From contig OY987226.1 of assembly GCA_963920705.1 (NCBI GenBank), positions 2,606,501-2,670,500 on the forward strand: a stretch of 64,000 nt of DNA. The letters run 5' to 3'. Position 1 is the first letter of the stretch. Every line of letters begins with the position of its first letter. Below the pieces are notes generated by a model, which did no database searches, had not been told where the DNA came from, and saw nothing but the letters and a program-made list of their open reading frames with translations. Position numbers and translations under genes: made by a program. Source of the stretch: Odiellus spinosus. Its lineage: Eukaryota > Arthropoda > Arachnida > Opiliones > Phalangiidae. Shown here in pieces: positions 35,221 through 45,690 of this stretch.

Positions 35221-35861
35221 CAGGGTTGCCAAAGGTCAGGGAAAAGTCAGGGAAGTTGAAAATGAACCAGAAAGGTCAGGGAAAAGTCAGGGAATTTTAA
35301 AATAAACCAGAAAGGTCAGGGAAAAGTCAGGGAATTTTAAAATGAACCAATAAAGTCCGGGAAAAGTCAAGGAATTCGAAAATGAACCAAAAAAGTCAGG
35401 GAAAAGTCAAGGAATTTGAAAATGAACCAAAAACGTCAGGGAAAAATAGGGGAATTTGAAAATTAACCAAAAAAGTCGGGGAATTTGAAAATGAACCAAA
35501 AACGTCAGGGAAAAGTCAGGGAATTTTAAGATAGTTTAAAAAGTCAGGGAATTTTAAGATATTTTAAAAAGTCAGGGAATTTTAAGATAGTTTAAAAAGT
35601 CAGGGAATTTAAAGATCTTTCTAGAAGCCAGGAAATTACAATCATTATCTGCGGAAAAGATTCTCAGCTGACCGTGTCAGTTGTATAGATTAGAACAAAG
35701 ATACGCCTGCAAAAGGTTTTGCGAACGCGATTATATAAAAAATAAAAGCTTAAAAATTGGGTAGTATTAGCCGAAAGGGTCAGGGAAAATCGTTTGAAAA
35801 AGTCAGGGAAAAACCGGGAAAAGTCAGGGAATTTGAATCTGATAAAACTGTGGCAACCCTG
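35221..35861. mobile_element. CAGGGTTGCCA-ended element with 40-bp internal subrepeats
   Basis: Perfect 11-bp inverted ends CAGGGTTGCCA / TGGCAACCCTG, flanked by the 3-bp direct repeat TTA (35,218-35,220 and 35,862-35,864); 641 bp long. The left 400 bp is a tandem array of ~40-bp units (GTCAGGGAAAAGTCAGGGAA, TTTTAAAATGAACC) shortening to ~30 bp near 35,530-35,620. The right part (CAGCTGACCGTGTCAGTTGT, AAAAACCGGGAAAAGTCAGG) recurs at 44,100-44,318. No coding region. The superfamily cannot be fixed from a 3-bp duplication alone. Confidence 0.88.
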
Positions 35862-35889
35862 TTAATAATTAACTGAAAATTTCAGTAGG

Positions 35890-36062
35890 CTACGGGGAGT
35901 TCACGTGATCTCCATGAATCCAGCTAAGCCTATTTTGATAATTAAGTTTTAAATTTATTTCTAGTTAAATATTTGTTAGTAATTTTGTTTTACTGTTGGA
36001 TTAGGCCTATTTAAACGATAAGGAATCGATAAAAAAATCACTTGTTAGGTTGCATTCTCCCT
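35890..36062. mobile_element. TTAA-flanked foldback family, single right arm
   Basis: From GTTCACGTGATCTCCATGAATC through GCTAAGCCTATTTTGA and AAATTTATTTCTAGTT to GGTTGCATTCTCCC, ending at TTAA (36,063-36,066). Equals one arm of the complete elements at 46,630 and 62,515. The left arm is missing. Confidence 0.82.
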
Positions 36063-36066
36063 TTAA

Positions 36067-36552
36067 ATCGTATAGGGATATAGAGAAATATAATGAAAGC
36101 CTTAGCTTATATTTCGTTGAAAGTCTGCGTCTGATACGAAAGAGTTGGTAGCGTAATTACCCGTCGCGGATTATATACGGGGGAACCTAATCTGACTTTA
36201 ATTGACAAATATTCGAAAAGCCAACCGCCCGCCCGTCCGCTCTTTTAGGGAGGTTTTGGGAGAGCAAATAGCCAGGAAGGATCTCGATTTCGAAAAGCCT
36301 AAAGCCTAGCTTCCCGACGAATTAAGTTCGCAAAACGCCCTCGTACTGATGTCACTGGACGCCAGTCGATAAGATTCGCCAATAAAATTAAAAAGGAAAA
36401 ATAGAGAGAGTACGATTTGGGGAAAGACAAGAGGTGTTTTGGAACTAGAATGTCGTATTTGCATACGAGAAAGCTTCAACCAATCGAACGACGAAGACCA
36501 TTACACATTAGTCCTTTTTGGAGAGTTGCGTTGCGTATAGAATCAGAGCTTG
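36067..36552. other. No gene recognised
   Basis: Mixed sequence with no repeat match. Confidence 0.4.
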
Positions 36553-36930
36553 GACACTTTAATAGATAATGAAATGTAACAAAACCTGGTGTTAATAAGC
36601 GTCCGCTAACGGCCAAAACAGTGCAAGAAGAAGTAGGAATTAACAAAAACCACCTTGGGGTTTGCCTATTCTCGAGTTCAGCTTTGACAGTGCATTGAGT
36701 CCGAACTCATATGAACTCTGAGTTCAGCTTTGATAGTACAAAGAGTTCAAAAATATGTACACCTGATTTCGCGAATGTCTACCCCCCTATTCTTTATCCA
36801 GAGCAACTACTCACTTGGTTTTCTTAGTTCCTACTCTTGTCCGCACTGTTTTTGCCGTTAGAGGATGCTTATAAACGCCAGGTTTGGTTATTAAACTTTA
36901 TATATCAAGATACAGGTGTCCTTTGTTAAT
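36553..36930. mobile_element. Foldback element with ~100-bp arms
   Basis: Left arm motifs TTAATAAGCGTCCGCTAACG, GCCAAAACAGTGCAAG and AGTAGGAATTAACAAAAACC are answered in inverted order by GGTTTTCTTAGTTCCTACTC, CCGCACTGTTTTTGCCGTTA and GAGGATGCTTATAAACGCCA. The ~170-bp middle has a 45-bp direct duplication of GAGTTCAGCTTTGANAGT (36,676 and 36,721). Arm fragments also occur at 6,237-6,310 and 28,078-28,160, which supports a dispersed family. Non-coding. Confidence 0.75.
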
Positions 36931-37078
36931 TTTAATCATAGGTCAGAGTTCACGAGCTTATGAATGAAGTCAATAACGAAAGTCGCGCGAAAAAAAATCG
37001 TAGGCACGCGACGCAATTCTCTAAAATTAACTGTTCACATTAATTTTCTCCTGTCTTAATTGGCATAATTACCGATAC

Positions 37079-37415
37079 CAGAAGCCGATGAAACCCTCCT
37101 TTGAAGTCTACTACTCCAATGTTCGATATAGCGCTCCTCTCTGTATGGGTAAAATTCCCAATTTTACGAGTTAGAAGGGGTCCTACTTCATCCCCCCTGT
37201 CTACGGAAAGTTGGAAATTCTCTCTCTCCACAAACGACGACGTTTTTTGGACGAACTCCGAGGCTGCTAGAGATATTCGCTCGACGAACTCCCGCTCCGA
37301 AAACATCTACCGTTAGGAGGCGTACGGATCGCGCCTTTTGAGAATAACCCATACAGAGAGGGGTAGACAAGACCCGGGAGTAATAGACTTCGAAGGAGGG
37401 TTTCATCGGCTTCTG
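37079..37415 (-). mobile_element. CAGAAG-family MITE, copy 4, subfamily II
   Basis: A 337-bp copy with perfect duplication CCGATAC (37,072-37,078 and 37,416-37,422). Subfamily II is marked by GCCGATG at both tips, GTTAGAAGGGGTCC, TTCATCCCCCC and CCCGGGAG. This copy also has the CCTTTTGAGAATAACCC arm shared with copies 9 and 12. Confidence 0.95.
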
Positions 37416-37479
37416 CCGATACGTAATATTACCGAGAACGCATCGTGGGAACAGACTACAGACTTGTCAAATTAGACAA

Positions 37480-37560
37480 GATTCTCACGCGATCTGGCAC
37501 GAATGATAAGGTCGCTTTCGCGCTGTCTTTTTCGTAAAAGTACTTTACTCCTAAAATGAA
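37480..37560 (+). repeat. CRE/E-box repeat, right-end fragment
   Basis: TTCTCACGCGATCTGGCACG, then TAAGGTCGCTTTCGCGCTGT and CTTTTTCGTAAAAGTAC match 28,768-28,835 and 59,570-59,635. Confidence 0.7.
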
Positions 37561-38602
37561 CTTGTTTAATTACTTCGTACTCCCGTATAACTTGAAACGA
37601 AATCGTTTTACAATTAAAATATTACTTTAGTTACGACATTCGGGCTCCAAAGTATATATATATATGGAGGAAGCCACGACCACTGGCGACTTAAGTTGGT
37701 GCCGGATGAAATTGAACGTGGCATGGATATGCGGTTGCTTATCTGATCCAAAAGCTTACTCGTCCCTTTCTCCGATGTCCCCCTGTCTTCCCCTTTCTCT
37801 ATTCCATATTATACATCCAGGGTACCAAACTAGCGCGCGTGGGGGATGAGCCCCGAAAAGTTACTCGCGGCTAAAAGGTTCCTATACGTTTAAACTGTTC
37901 GGACAATTCAACGATAGGGCTATTACATACACCGCGCTTAAAGGGAGGTTGAACTCTTATTTCAATCCTATCTTTTGACGCAAGACGCTGGACAATGTCC
38001 AGTTTACAAGTGTCCTATTGCACGTTTCGAGAGGGGGTCGCTCGACATTTGTCCTATAAGAAAAACTACTTATAATTTAAGACACCTTTTAATTTGAGAC
38101 CCTGAGAAAACTAATCAATAAAAATTATTTAATTTTATTTTTCATCCCCTCTTTAAAATAAATTCGTTTTCCGCTGTTCCTAATTTTCCCCTTTCCTCCC
38201 TATATTATCCGAATATTATTCTAACGAGGTGAATTCTAGATTGGCCATAGACAATTTCCCCAAAATTTGAACTAGAACACGCACCACGGTCCTCGCGTTA
38301 TTCCGATATAAGGGTTAGAAATATGAAACTGAAAAATTGGCAAATTTCGAGGAATTTTATTTTTTTTTATTATTTTTATAGGAAAAGTTAAACATAACAT
38401 TTTTTAATTTTCAACCTAACGAAAGCTGATTCCCATTAACAAGTTGTCTACTATATTTAAGTAATTTTGCAAACTTTCCATGAGCAAGATATTAAAAGTA
38501 ATGGAGGAACTGATTAGAATTTGGTGGATTTATAATGAATTCTTTAAGTAGGATTATTTTATTTTTTTTGGTCCCAAACTATTACCAAAAGTCTATGACT
38601 TC
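37561..38602. other. No gene recognised
   Basis: Mixed composition. TATATATATATGGAGG at 37,655-37,670 is a simple TA tract. A 61-codon open frame (37,664) has no recognisable domain. Confidence 0.4.
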
Positions 38603-38833
38603 ATTCCATAAAAGTAAACAACGCCCCGTAGACTATTACTATCAGCAAATGTACCATCAGACTCTGCAGGATTCGAGACACTCTAGTCTTCCGGAGTTGG
38701 GATTATGACAATATAGCCAAGCGCGGCCCGCCTCTCTCCCGACTTAAAATATCGAGGCAGATAGGGGTGATGACTTTTTTGGCTAGTTTTAAGTGATCAA
38801 CTAGCTACGGGACGTTGTTTACTTATTTGGAAT
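38603..38833 (+). mobile_element. AAGTAAACAACG-ended MITE, copy 1
   Basis: Left end ATTCCATAAAAGTAAACAAC then GCCCCGTAG. The right end is its imperfect inverse, CTAGCTACGGGACGTTGTTT then ACTTATTTGGAAT. Inside: CCAAGCGCGGCCCGCCT and GGGGTGATGACTTTTTTGGC, shared with 45,391-45,690 and (inverted) 53,035-53,240. About 231 bp, non-coding. No clear target duplication found. Confidence 0.8.
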
Positions 38834-39179
38834 ATCGTGATGGACTTTTGGTTTGGTTTATTTTAGAAACAATATAATAAAAGGGAAAACGGAGATAGCC
38901 CCGCGAGTCTTTGGTCAAATTGGTCTACTGCCTTTTGACGTCAAAAAGATATCTGGATAAGTTCTGGTTACCCAATTTTGAAACTTTCCCCTTCTCGAAA
39001 CGTTCTAACATATATAGAATTGGTTGCGGCGTCGTGCCCAGCTCACCTACGATATGCTAACGTGCCTATTTCGATGTTTGAGGTTTTGGAAGCCTTATCC
39101 GTGATTTCCATAGCTTGCAATATCAGTGTCTGAAAGTGCTAACTCTCAAAATTAATATTTTTGAGGGATAATAATATCA
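38834..39179. other. No gene recognised
   Basis: No repeat or coding evidence. Confidence 0.4.
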
Positions 39180-39186
39180 ACGCTAC

Positions 39187-39523
39187 CAGAAGCCGATGAA
39201 ACCCTCCTTTGAAGTCTACTACTCCAATGTTCCATATAGCGCTCCTCTCTGTATGGGTAAAATTCACAATTTTACGAGTTAGAAGGGGTCCTACTTCATC
39301 CCCCCTGCCTACGGAAAATTGGAAATTCTCTCTCTCCACAAACGACGACGTTTTTTGGACGAACTCCGAGGCTGCTAGAGATATTCGCTCGACGAACTCC
39401 CGCTCCGAAAATATCTACCGTTAGGAGGCGTACGAATCGCGCTTTTTGAAACTAACTCATACAGAGAGGGGTAGACAAGACCCGGGAGTAATAGACTTCA
39501 AAGGAGGGTTTCATCGGCTTCTG
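39187..39523 (-). mobile_element. CAGAAG-family MITE, copy 5, subfamily II
   Basis: 337 bp, perfect duplication ACGCTAC at 39,180-39,186 and 39,524-39,530. GTTAGAAGG and CCCGGGAG mark subfamily II, with the GCTTTTTGAAACTAAC arm variant. Confidence 0.95.
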
Positions 39524-39664
39524 ACGCTACCATTAGTTCATTTAATAGCCCGCACCATTATTTTCGAATGCCTATGAATTATATTTTTAGTTTTATCATA
39601 TCATTAAAACGATATATTCAAAATTTAACAAAATTTTAATCAAAATGTCAAAAATATTGACGTA

Positions 39665-39945
39665 GTTTATTTCTGGAACGTAATTAACGCTAATTTTTGA
39701 TTAAGTACTTTTACGAAAAAGACCGCGCGAAAGCGATTTGATCACGTGTGCCAGAACGCGCTAGACTCAACTGTAGGATTTACAATAGCGAAATCACGTG
39801 ACTATAGTGATGACGTAGTAATGCGGGAAAATAATTTTAAAAATTTCGATTTAAAAATATGTATTTTTACTGTAATTTTGATCTATGACGTATTTTGAAT
39901 CGTTTTTTAACGATCTTTCCGAAAATGATACTTAAATTTAATTGT
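39665..39945 (-). mobile_element. CRE/E-box-bearing dispersed repeat, reverse copy
   Basis: Reads, in reverse, the series seen at 28,560 and 59,352: GATTAAGTACTTTTACGAAA, GCGCGAAAGCGATTTGATCA, ATCACGTGACTATAGTGATG, ACGTAGTA, GAATCGTTTTTTAACGATCT and TTCCGAAAATGA. ATCACGTGAC lies at 39,793-39,802 and TGACGTA near 39,811. Confidence 0.8.
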
Positions 39946-40519
39946 AATTAAATTAATCCTTCGAAAGATTATGTTCTTTCCATTGTTTTCCAAAATAACT
40001 TCTAGAAATTGAGATAGGACATTTTTGAGGTTACGTTATCTAGAGTGTAACATGTAGGGCACATTCTGTTGACAACCAACTTCGCGCTACGTACATACGT
40101 ATAGTGTACGAGGTCATTAAGGCCCTAGAACGCTTATTTGAAAGCGTCAATTTGCAGATATAATTGCTAGAACTATCCGTGAATGGGAAGTAGTTGTTGG
40201 GTCGGGTATTAAAGGGGTTAGAGTTATTATTGGACGCGTTTCTGAACTTCAGCTCGCTCTCTACAGTTTGATATATCGTTTTATATGGAATTGAATCTTT
40301 AATTAAGGTTGAAATATTCCGCGGGAAAGGGGTCGAACTATAGTCCCGGCCAGATTTAAATTTGAACTTCCGACGTCGCGCCGCAACCGATTGAAAGATA
40401 TATTTTAACCCCCTTCTGAAATTTTCGGACTAATTATTAAGTTATAAGACATCACGATATGCCAAATTGAGGGCTCCCTTTTATTACAAAACTTTATACC
40501 AGCTTAAAATATTTTTAAA
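39946..40519. other. No gene recognised
   Basis: Nothing recognised. Composition is mixed, with some CpG-rich spots (40,370-40,390). Confidence 0.4.
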
Positions 40520-40526
40520 ATATGGT

Positions 40527-40807
40527 CAAGGAGGATCAGAGAAGGAGAGGAAATGTGGGGACGGCGCGGTTCCTACTGCGTCGGCCTAAACTCCCACTCT
40601 GGGAGAACGGGGGTAGAGACGTTTCGTGGTAAAATGTTGTCGCGTGGGTAAAACGAATCCTTTATGAGACGCGCTAGCTAGCGACCACGTGACAACAGTT
40701 TACCTCGATAATTTCCTATCCCCCCTTTCCACCCGAGTGGGAGGTTGGCTCTTCTCTCTCTAACTCAACGGAGCCCCACATTTCCTCTCCTTCTCTGATC
40801 CTCCTTG
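40527..40807 (+). mobile_element. CAAGGAGGATCAGA MITE, copy 1 (second 7-bp-TSD family)
   Basis: 281 bp, perfect 7-bp duplication ATATGGT at 40,520-40,526 and 40,808-40,814. The terminal inverted repeats are essentially perfect for about 34 bp (CAAGGAGGATCAGAGAAGGA continuing to GAAATGTGGGG). An inner near-inverted pair (CTCCCACTCTGGGAG and CCACCCGAGTGGGAGG) and GCGCTAGCTAGCGACCACGT lie between them. Non-coding. It does not resemble the CAGAAG family in sequence. Confidence 0.94.
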
Positions 40808-40893
40808 ATATGGTTTACGTGTCAAATTATAGGTGGCGATATGATCTACATCAATTTTGGAAATTGATAATATGGCCAGCTTTACTAGCTTAA

Positions 40894-41339
40894 AGGGAGA
40901 ATGAAAGGCCAAAACAACTTATTTTTAATCGATTAAGAATGATAAAATTATGAGAAAAACAATAATATAACTCACCAAAGTTCCGAAACTTGCAGATGCT
41001 AAGCCTTGGCTGCCTAGCTCGGCGAACTAGGCGAGCACGAGCCGTATTTTTTTTTAATATTCCCGTCTGATCTAGTCGCCAATCACGAGCGAGTACGCGT
41101 ATTTTTAAAATACACGTACTCGCTCGTGATTGGCGACAAGAACAGCCGCGAATATTAAAAAAAATACGGGTCTTGCTAGCCTAGTTCACCGAGCTAGGCA
41201 GCCAAGGCTTAGCATCGGAACTTTGGAAATTGATTATAAAATAAGGAAATATTTTTGGTGAGTTATATTATTGTTTTTCTCATTATTTTAGCATTTATAA
41301 TCAATTAAAAATAGGTTGTTTCGCCCTTTCATTCTCCCT
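40894..41339. mobile_element. TTAA-flanked foldback element with AGGGAGAATGAAAGG ends
   Basis: 446 bp between TTAA at 40,890-40,893 and 41,340-41,343. The whole element is one imperfect palindrome. The ends are AGGGAGAATGAAAGGCC / GGCGAAA-type CCTTTCATTCTCCCT. Arm motifs GCTAAGCCTTGGCTGCCTAG and CTAGGCAGCCAAGGCTTAGC answer each other, and the centre is an almost perfect hairpin (GTCGCCAATCACGAGCGAGT / ACTCGCTCGTGATTGGCGAC). It shares only the outer ~12 bp with the AGGGAGAATGCAACC elements, so it is a different family using the same tips. TTAA targets are typical of piggyBac and Kolobok elements. Confidence 0.92.
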
Positions 41340-41343
41340 TTAA

Positions 41344-42704
41344 TTAGAAGAGGGTGTGATATAACGTATAATGGTGTTTGTATTACCAATAGTCGCGACA
41401 CCCAAGTAGGTTTTAATGCGCAAAATTCCAATCACATCAAGTGCTTTTTAAAAAATTATAAACAAATATTAATGATAAAAGGCCATTTTAGGGCTACCTT
41501 TATCAAATGAAATCCCATCTTTTCATTACTTCATACTACCTTTAAAATTAGCGCAAATTATATCCAAAAATATGCAAATTATATTCGTACGAAAATATCT
41601 TTTATATTTTTTGCATAGTTTTTATATTTCCTGGACTAGTTTCCTTTATTGGCTGCGATGGTTGTCACTAGGCGTATAATAGGAAGTCGTTTCGACGACC
41701 CTCCCTTTTCCTTTAGTGAAAAGAAACATTGTTTCGTCGATTAAAGGGCAGGATCGCCTGAAAAAAATATTTGTTAAGGGGAGAGTGGAAAATAAAGTGA
41801 TTATTGATTCTATTATTAAAAATAGCACTCATTCGCGTATTAAAAAATAAAAACAGGGAAATATTTAGTCTAATTTAATTAAAACCGTTTAATTAATAAC
41901 CGATTGATTATGACAAAGCGTTTATTCCCATCTTTACGTTTTAGACAACCACATATTGGCTCTCCTAAAGCCCTTTACACATTAGCAATAGCGTCAATAT
42001 CAGGGGCGCTATAGGTACAAATAATGCGCCGGATTATGACCCTTGGGGGCCCTAAGGCCCTAGATTTCCGTGGGGTCCCTTGTCCCTAGTCACGAGCGGA
42101 GGGAGGGGGCCCAGTGAGCCTACTTTGCTTAATGGATAATCAGGCACTTACAGTTCATATTATTTTTATTCTGATCCATTCCTTTAAAAATAAAAATAAA
42201 TACGCCATAAATTCAAACGTATTTCTCAAAATCTATTTTCATATTTAATATACATTTTACATTGCGTATTAATCCGCGTCAGCCCTCGTTCTTACGCAAA
42301 TTATCCTTAAATAAACGTTCCTTTTGCTGGATATTTCTTTATGGCGTGATCTCTATGACTAAACGGCCTTAATTGGCCGGATATCGTAGTTTTTCTCTCT
42401 CTCTCCTCCTCTTTATAGTTTTACTCCTCCTAGTTCTGATTAAAGTATGAAATAAGGAAATGCCCTCGTCGAGATAGCGGTAGGGGGAAATTGGTACGGC
42501 CCAATCGATCTTTATAATTATAGGTACCATTTTTTTTTATTCCCAATTCTGAAACTAGGAAGTTAATTTTCCCACCGAAAGACGGCAGCGCCGTTGCTAT
42601 GGATTTACGTATTCCTTTTATTCAAGGAAGACAGACAGCTGATTCCAAAAATCACAGATAATAATAATTATTATTATTGTCCGTTTAATTCTAATGTCCC
42701 TTCG
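41344..42704. other. No gene recognised
   Basis: Diverged repeat fragment ACATTGCGTATTAATCCGCG at 42,258-42,277 recurs at 54,350-54,369. A C/G-rich spot lies at 42,040-42,118. TAATAATTATTATTATTG at 42,661-42,678 is a simple repeat. No gene. Confidence 0.4.
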
Positions 42705-42711
42705 ATACAAG

Positions 42712-43050
42712 CAGAAGCCTTGGAAACCCTCCTTTGAAGTCTATTACTCCGGGGCCTTGTCTACCCCTCTCTGTATGGGTTAGTTTCAAAAAGCGCGATT
42801 CGTACGCCTCCTAACGGTAGATATTTTCGGAGCGGGAGTTCGTCGAGCGAATATCTCTAGCATCCTTGGATTTCGTCCAAAAAAACGTCGTCGTTTGTGG
42901 AGAGAGAGAATTTCCAATTTTCCGTAGACAGGGGGGTATGAAGTAGGACCCCTTCTAACTCGTAAAATTGGGAATTTTACCCATACAGAGAGGAGCGCTA
43001 TATGGAACTTTAGAGTATTAGACTTCAAAGGAGGGTTTCATCGGCTTCTG
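42712..43050 (+). mobile_element. CAGAAG-family MITE, copy 6, mixed markers
   Basis: 339 bp, perfect duplication ATACAAG (42,705-42,711 and 43,051-43,057). The left tip is mutated (CAGAAGCCTTGGAAACCC). It has the subfamily II CTTCTAACTCG but the subfamily I GGGGTATGAAG, so it is mosaic or intermediate. The centre reads AGCATCCTTGGATTTCG instead of AGCAGCCTCGGAGTTCG. Confidence 0.95.
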
Positions 43051-43057
43051 ATACAAG

Positions 43058-43944
43058 TTATATTTCAGAAACCACTTTTTTAAAATAAAACGCCTGTAGA
43101 ACTTTTTCCACCTTAGTGCATCGGTGTTTGAGGAAAAGACAACATATAGGGTTTATTTTCCCCATGTTATTCTTATCGGCCCCTGTAAAAGTGTTTCAGC
43201 CTCTAAACAATAGATGTTAAATTATATAATTTTAATTTTATTTATATACAAATTTTAAATTAGATAAAAATAGAACACTCCCCAATCAGAAGGTGGTTAA
43301 TAAATAATTAACCCTGCACGTCGACAAATTATGAAAACCACTAATTTCAGTGATAGAAGAAAGAGCACCGCTTGAAATAAACTAAAGTTCATTCTATATA
43401 ACTATTAGAAACCATTAAAAAACGATTTTTCTAATTTCTTTAGAGAGAAATAAATGAGACTTTTGTTGAAATCACGTTGGTTGTAGACTTTCCGATTTAG
43501 CGCTCAACTAGTTTTTTTGGGGGTCCCTTTAGCCCCCCTTACCCCCTTGGAATTGAGAAGCTAAATCGCGATGCCCCTTTCGTAACTCTCTTCTTAGCTA
43601 TAAGGTTTGACCAGAGACTACAACACTAGCTGTACATCGAGCTAGTACAAGAGAAAAAGAGAAAATGAAAGGCCAAAGGACTTTTCTAATGACCTCAGGA
43701 AATCGATGAACCGAGAATCAGGAGAGTCTAGCTTAGCTTCGCTCTCTCTTCGCAACGGATCTTTAACTTCCGAAAATTCTGACTCTTTTTTTTTTTTTTT
43801 CTTCTCTCGACTCATTCTATCATTTAAAGGTGAAGTGTGGTAACTGTTAGGACAATGATATGACTTACATTGACCATGAAGCTGTTTTATTTCATTTGGA
43901 ATCATATGTTGTTGAATATTTTTAAATTAGCAGCGTTTTCACTG
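43058..43944. other. No gene recognised
   Basis: AT-rich, with a poly-T run at 43,785-43,800. The 87-codon reverse frame (43,642-43,905) is low-complexity Lys/Ser-rich sequence around that run and is not called. Confidence 0.4.
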
Positions 43945-44318
43945 GTCAGGGAATTCGGAAATGATTCAAAAAAGTCTGGGAAAAGTTAGGGAATTTTAAA
44001 ATATTTTAAAAGGTCAGGGAATTTAAATATTTTTTGAAAGGTCAGTTAATCTAAAGATATTTTAAAAGGTCAGGGAATTTAAAGATCTTTCAAGAAGCCA
44101 GGAAATTACGATCATTATCTGCGGAAGAGATTCTCAGCTGACCGTGTCAGTTGTATAGATTAGAACGAAGATACGCCTGCAACAAAGTTTGGCGAACGCG
44201 ATTTTATAAAAAATTGGATAGTATTAGCCGAAACGGTCAGGGAAAATCGTTGGAAAAGGTCAGGAATAACCCTGGAAAAGTCAGGGAATTTGAATCTGAA
44301 AAAACTGTGGCAACCCTG
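43945..44318. mobile_element. CAGGGTTGCCA family, left-truncated copy
   Basis: The right end TGGCAACCCTG at 44,308-44,318 and the stretch GATCATTATCTGCGGAAGAG to CGCGATTTTATAAAAAATTG match 35,636-35,861. Subrepeats GGTCAGGGAATTTAAAGATC are fewer and the left CAGGGTTGCCA end is absent. Confidence 0.85.
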
Positions 44319-45030
44319 TTAAATTGTACTAGAAATTAATTCTGATGGTTCTTTTTCATGAGTTCATGACCTTATTGACATTTGTTACCAAAAGTCAGAT
44401 AATTATTTTTACGATTGACTAGATATAAGATGAGACTTGTACTTGGTTTGAGGGGTATGGGGTGGTAGTACGCGTGGTCCTTTCTCTTAGATATATATAT
44501 ACTTAGACTAGATTGAAAACAATAAGAAAGCGGAGGGCCTAGTAATTGAAGCCGAATTAGAAGAAACTTGCCCCTTCTTCCTCTCGCACGACCATCGTTC
44601 TTTTTCCTTCTCTTCTTCCTGATTTTTAGCTCGTCCGTCGAGCTAGAGGCGCTGTTTTAGGGTAGGCTCCGTTACGCCCTTAGCCAATCAGTTTCTCCAG
44701 CGCTTCCATCGTTTTATTTCTTTTAGGCTTACTATGTAAGGTAGTTACTGTGGAAGAAACTTGGGGTTTTTTTTTTAGTTCCCGCACAGCTCTCGAGTTT
44801 TTTGTATTTGTTCCTCATGAGATTCTAGATTGAGATAACTGGTTTTTGCGGGAAGTCATTTCGCTACCTCTCTCTGTAAGATTTTCTTCTAATTATCGAG
44901 GGCGTCAAGGGTTGTAAATATAAACCGAAAGAATTGGGAATAATGACCAAATGACGTTTTCAAGTCAGCGAATGAACCTTTCATTTTCGTGGGTTAAACT
45001 GATACTTAAACAAAAAACAAAATTATATAG
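44319..45030. other. No gene recognised
   Basis: Mixed sequence with pyrimidine-rich parts. A TATATATATA tract lies near 44,491. Confidence 0.4.
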
Positions 45031-45037
45031 GTAATAT

Positions 45038-45376
45038 CAGAAGCCGATGAAACCCTCCTTTGAAGTCTACTACTCCTATGTTCCATATAGCGCTCCTCTC
45101 TGTATGGGTAAAATTCCCAATTTTACGAGTTAGAAGGGGTCCTACTTCATCCCCCTTGTCCACGGAAAATTGGAAATTCTCTCTCTCTCCACAAACGACG
45201 ACGTTTTTTGGACGAACTCCGAGGCTGCTAGAGATATTCGCTCGACGAACTCCCGCTCCGAAAATATCTACCGTTAGGAGGCGTACGAATCGCGCTTTTT
45301 GAAACTAACCCATACAGAGAGGGGTAGACAAGACCCGGGAGTAATAGACTTCAAAGGAGGGTTTCATCGGCTTCTG
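45038..45376 (-). mobile_element. CAGAAG-family MITE, copy 7, subfamily II
   Basis: 339 bp, perfect duplication GTAATAT (45,031-45,037 and 45,377-45,383). An extra CT pair in the CTCTCTCTCC tract accounts for the extra length. It sits immediately left of an AAGTAAACAACG element. Confidence 0.95.
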
Positions 45377-45390
45377 GTAATATCAAACGT

Positions 45391-45690
45391 ATTATTACAT
45401 AAACGTAAACAACCCCGTAGCTTATTATTATCAGCAAAGGTCCAGGTACCACCAGATTCTAATTCTAGACACACTAGCGGCCCAGTTGCCGTGTGAACGG
45501 AACGCCACTCTTTGGAGACATTCCGGAATTGGGAGGGAAGACAATACAACCAAGCGCGGCCCGCCTAAATTCCGTCCCTCTCTCCTGACACAAAATATCT
45601 AGGAAGAGTCCAAATCACTCGAGCCAGACAGGGGTGATGACTTTTTTGGCGATATAGTTTTAAGTGATGGGCTAGTTACGTCTACTGATA
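45391..45690 (+). mobile_element. AAGTAAACAACG-ended MITE, copy 2
   Basis: Left end CATAAACGTAAACAACCCCG. Interior CCAGTTGCCGTGTGAACGGA, CCAAGCGCGGCCCGCCTAAA, ACTCGAGCCAGACAGGGGTG. Right end GGGCTAGTTACGTCTACT, which is decayed compared with copy 1. Non-coding. Confidence 0.75.
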
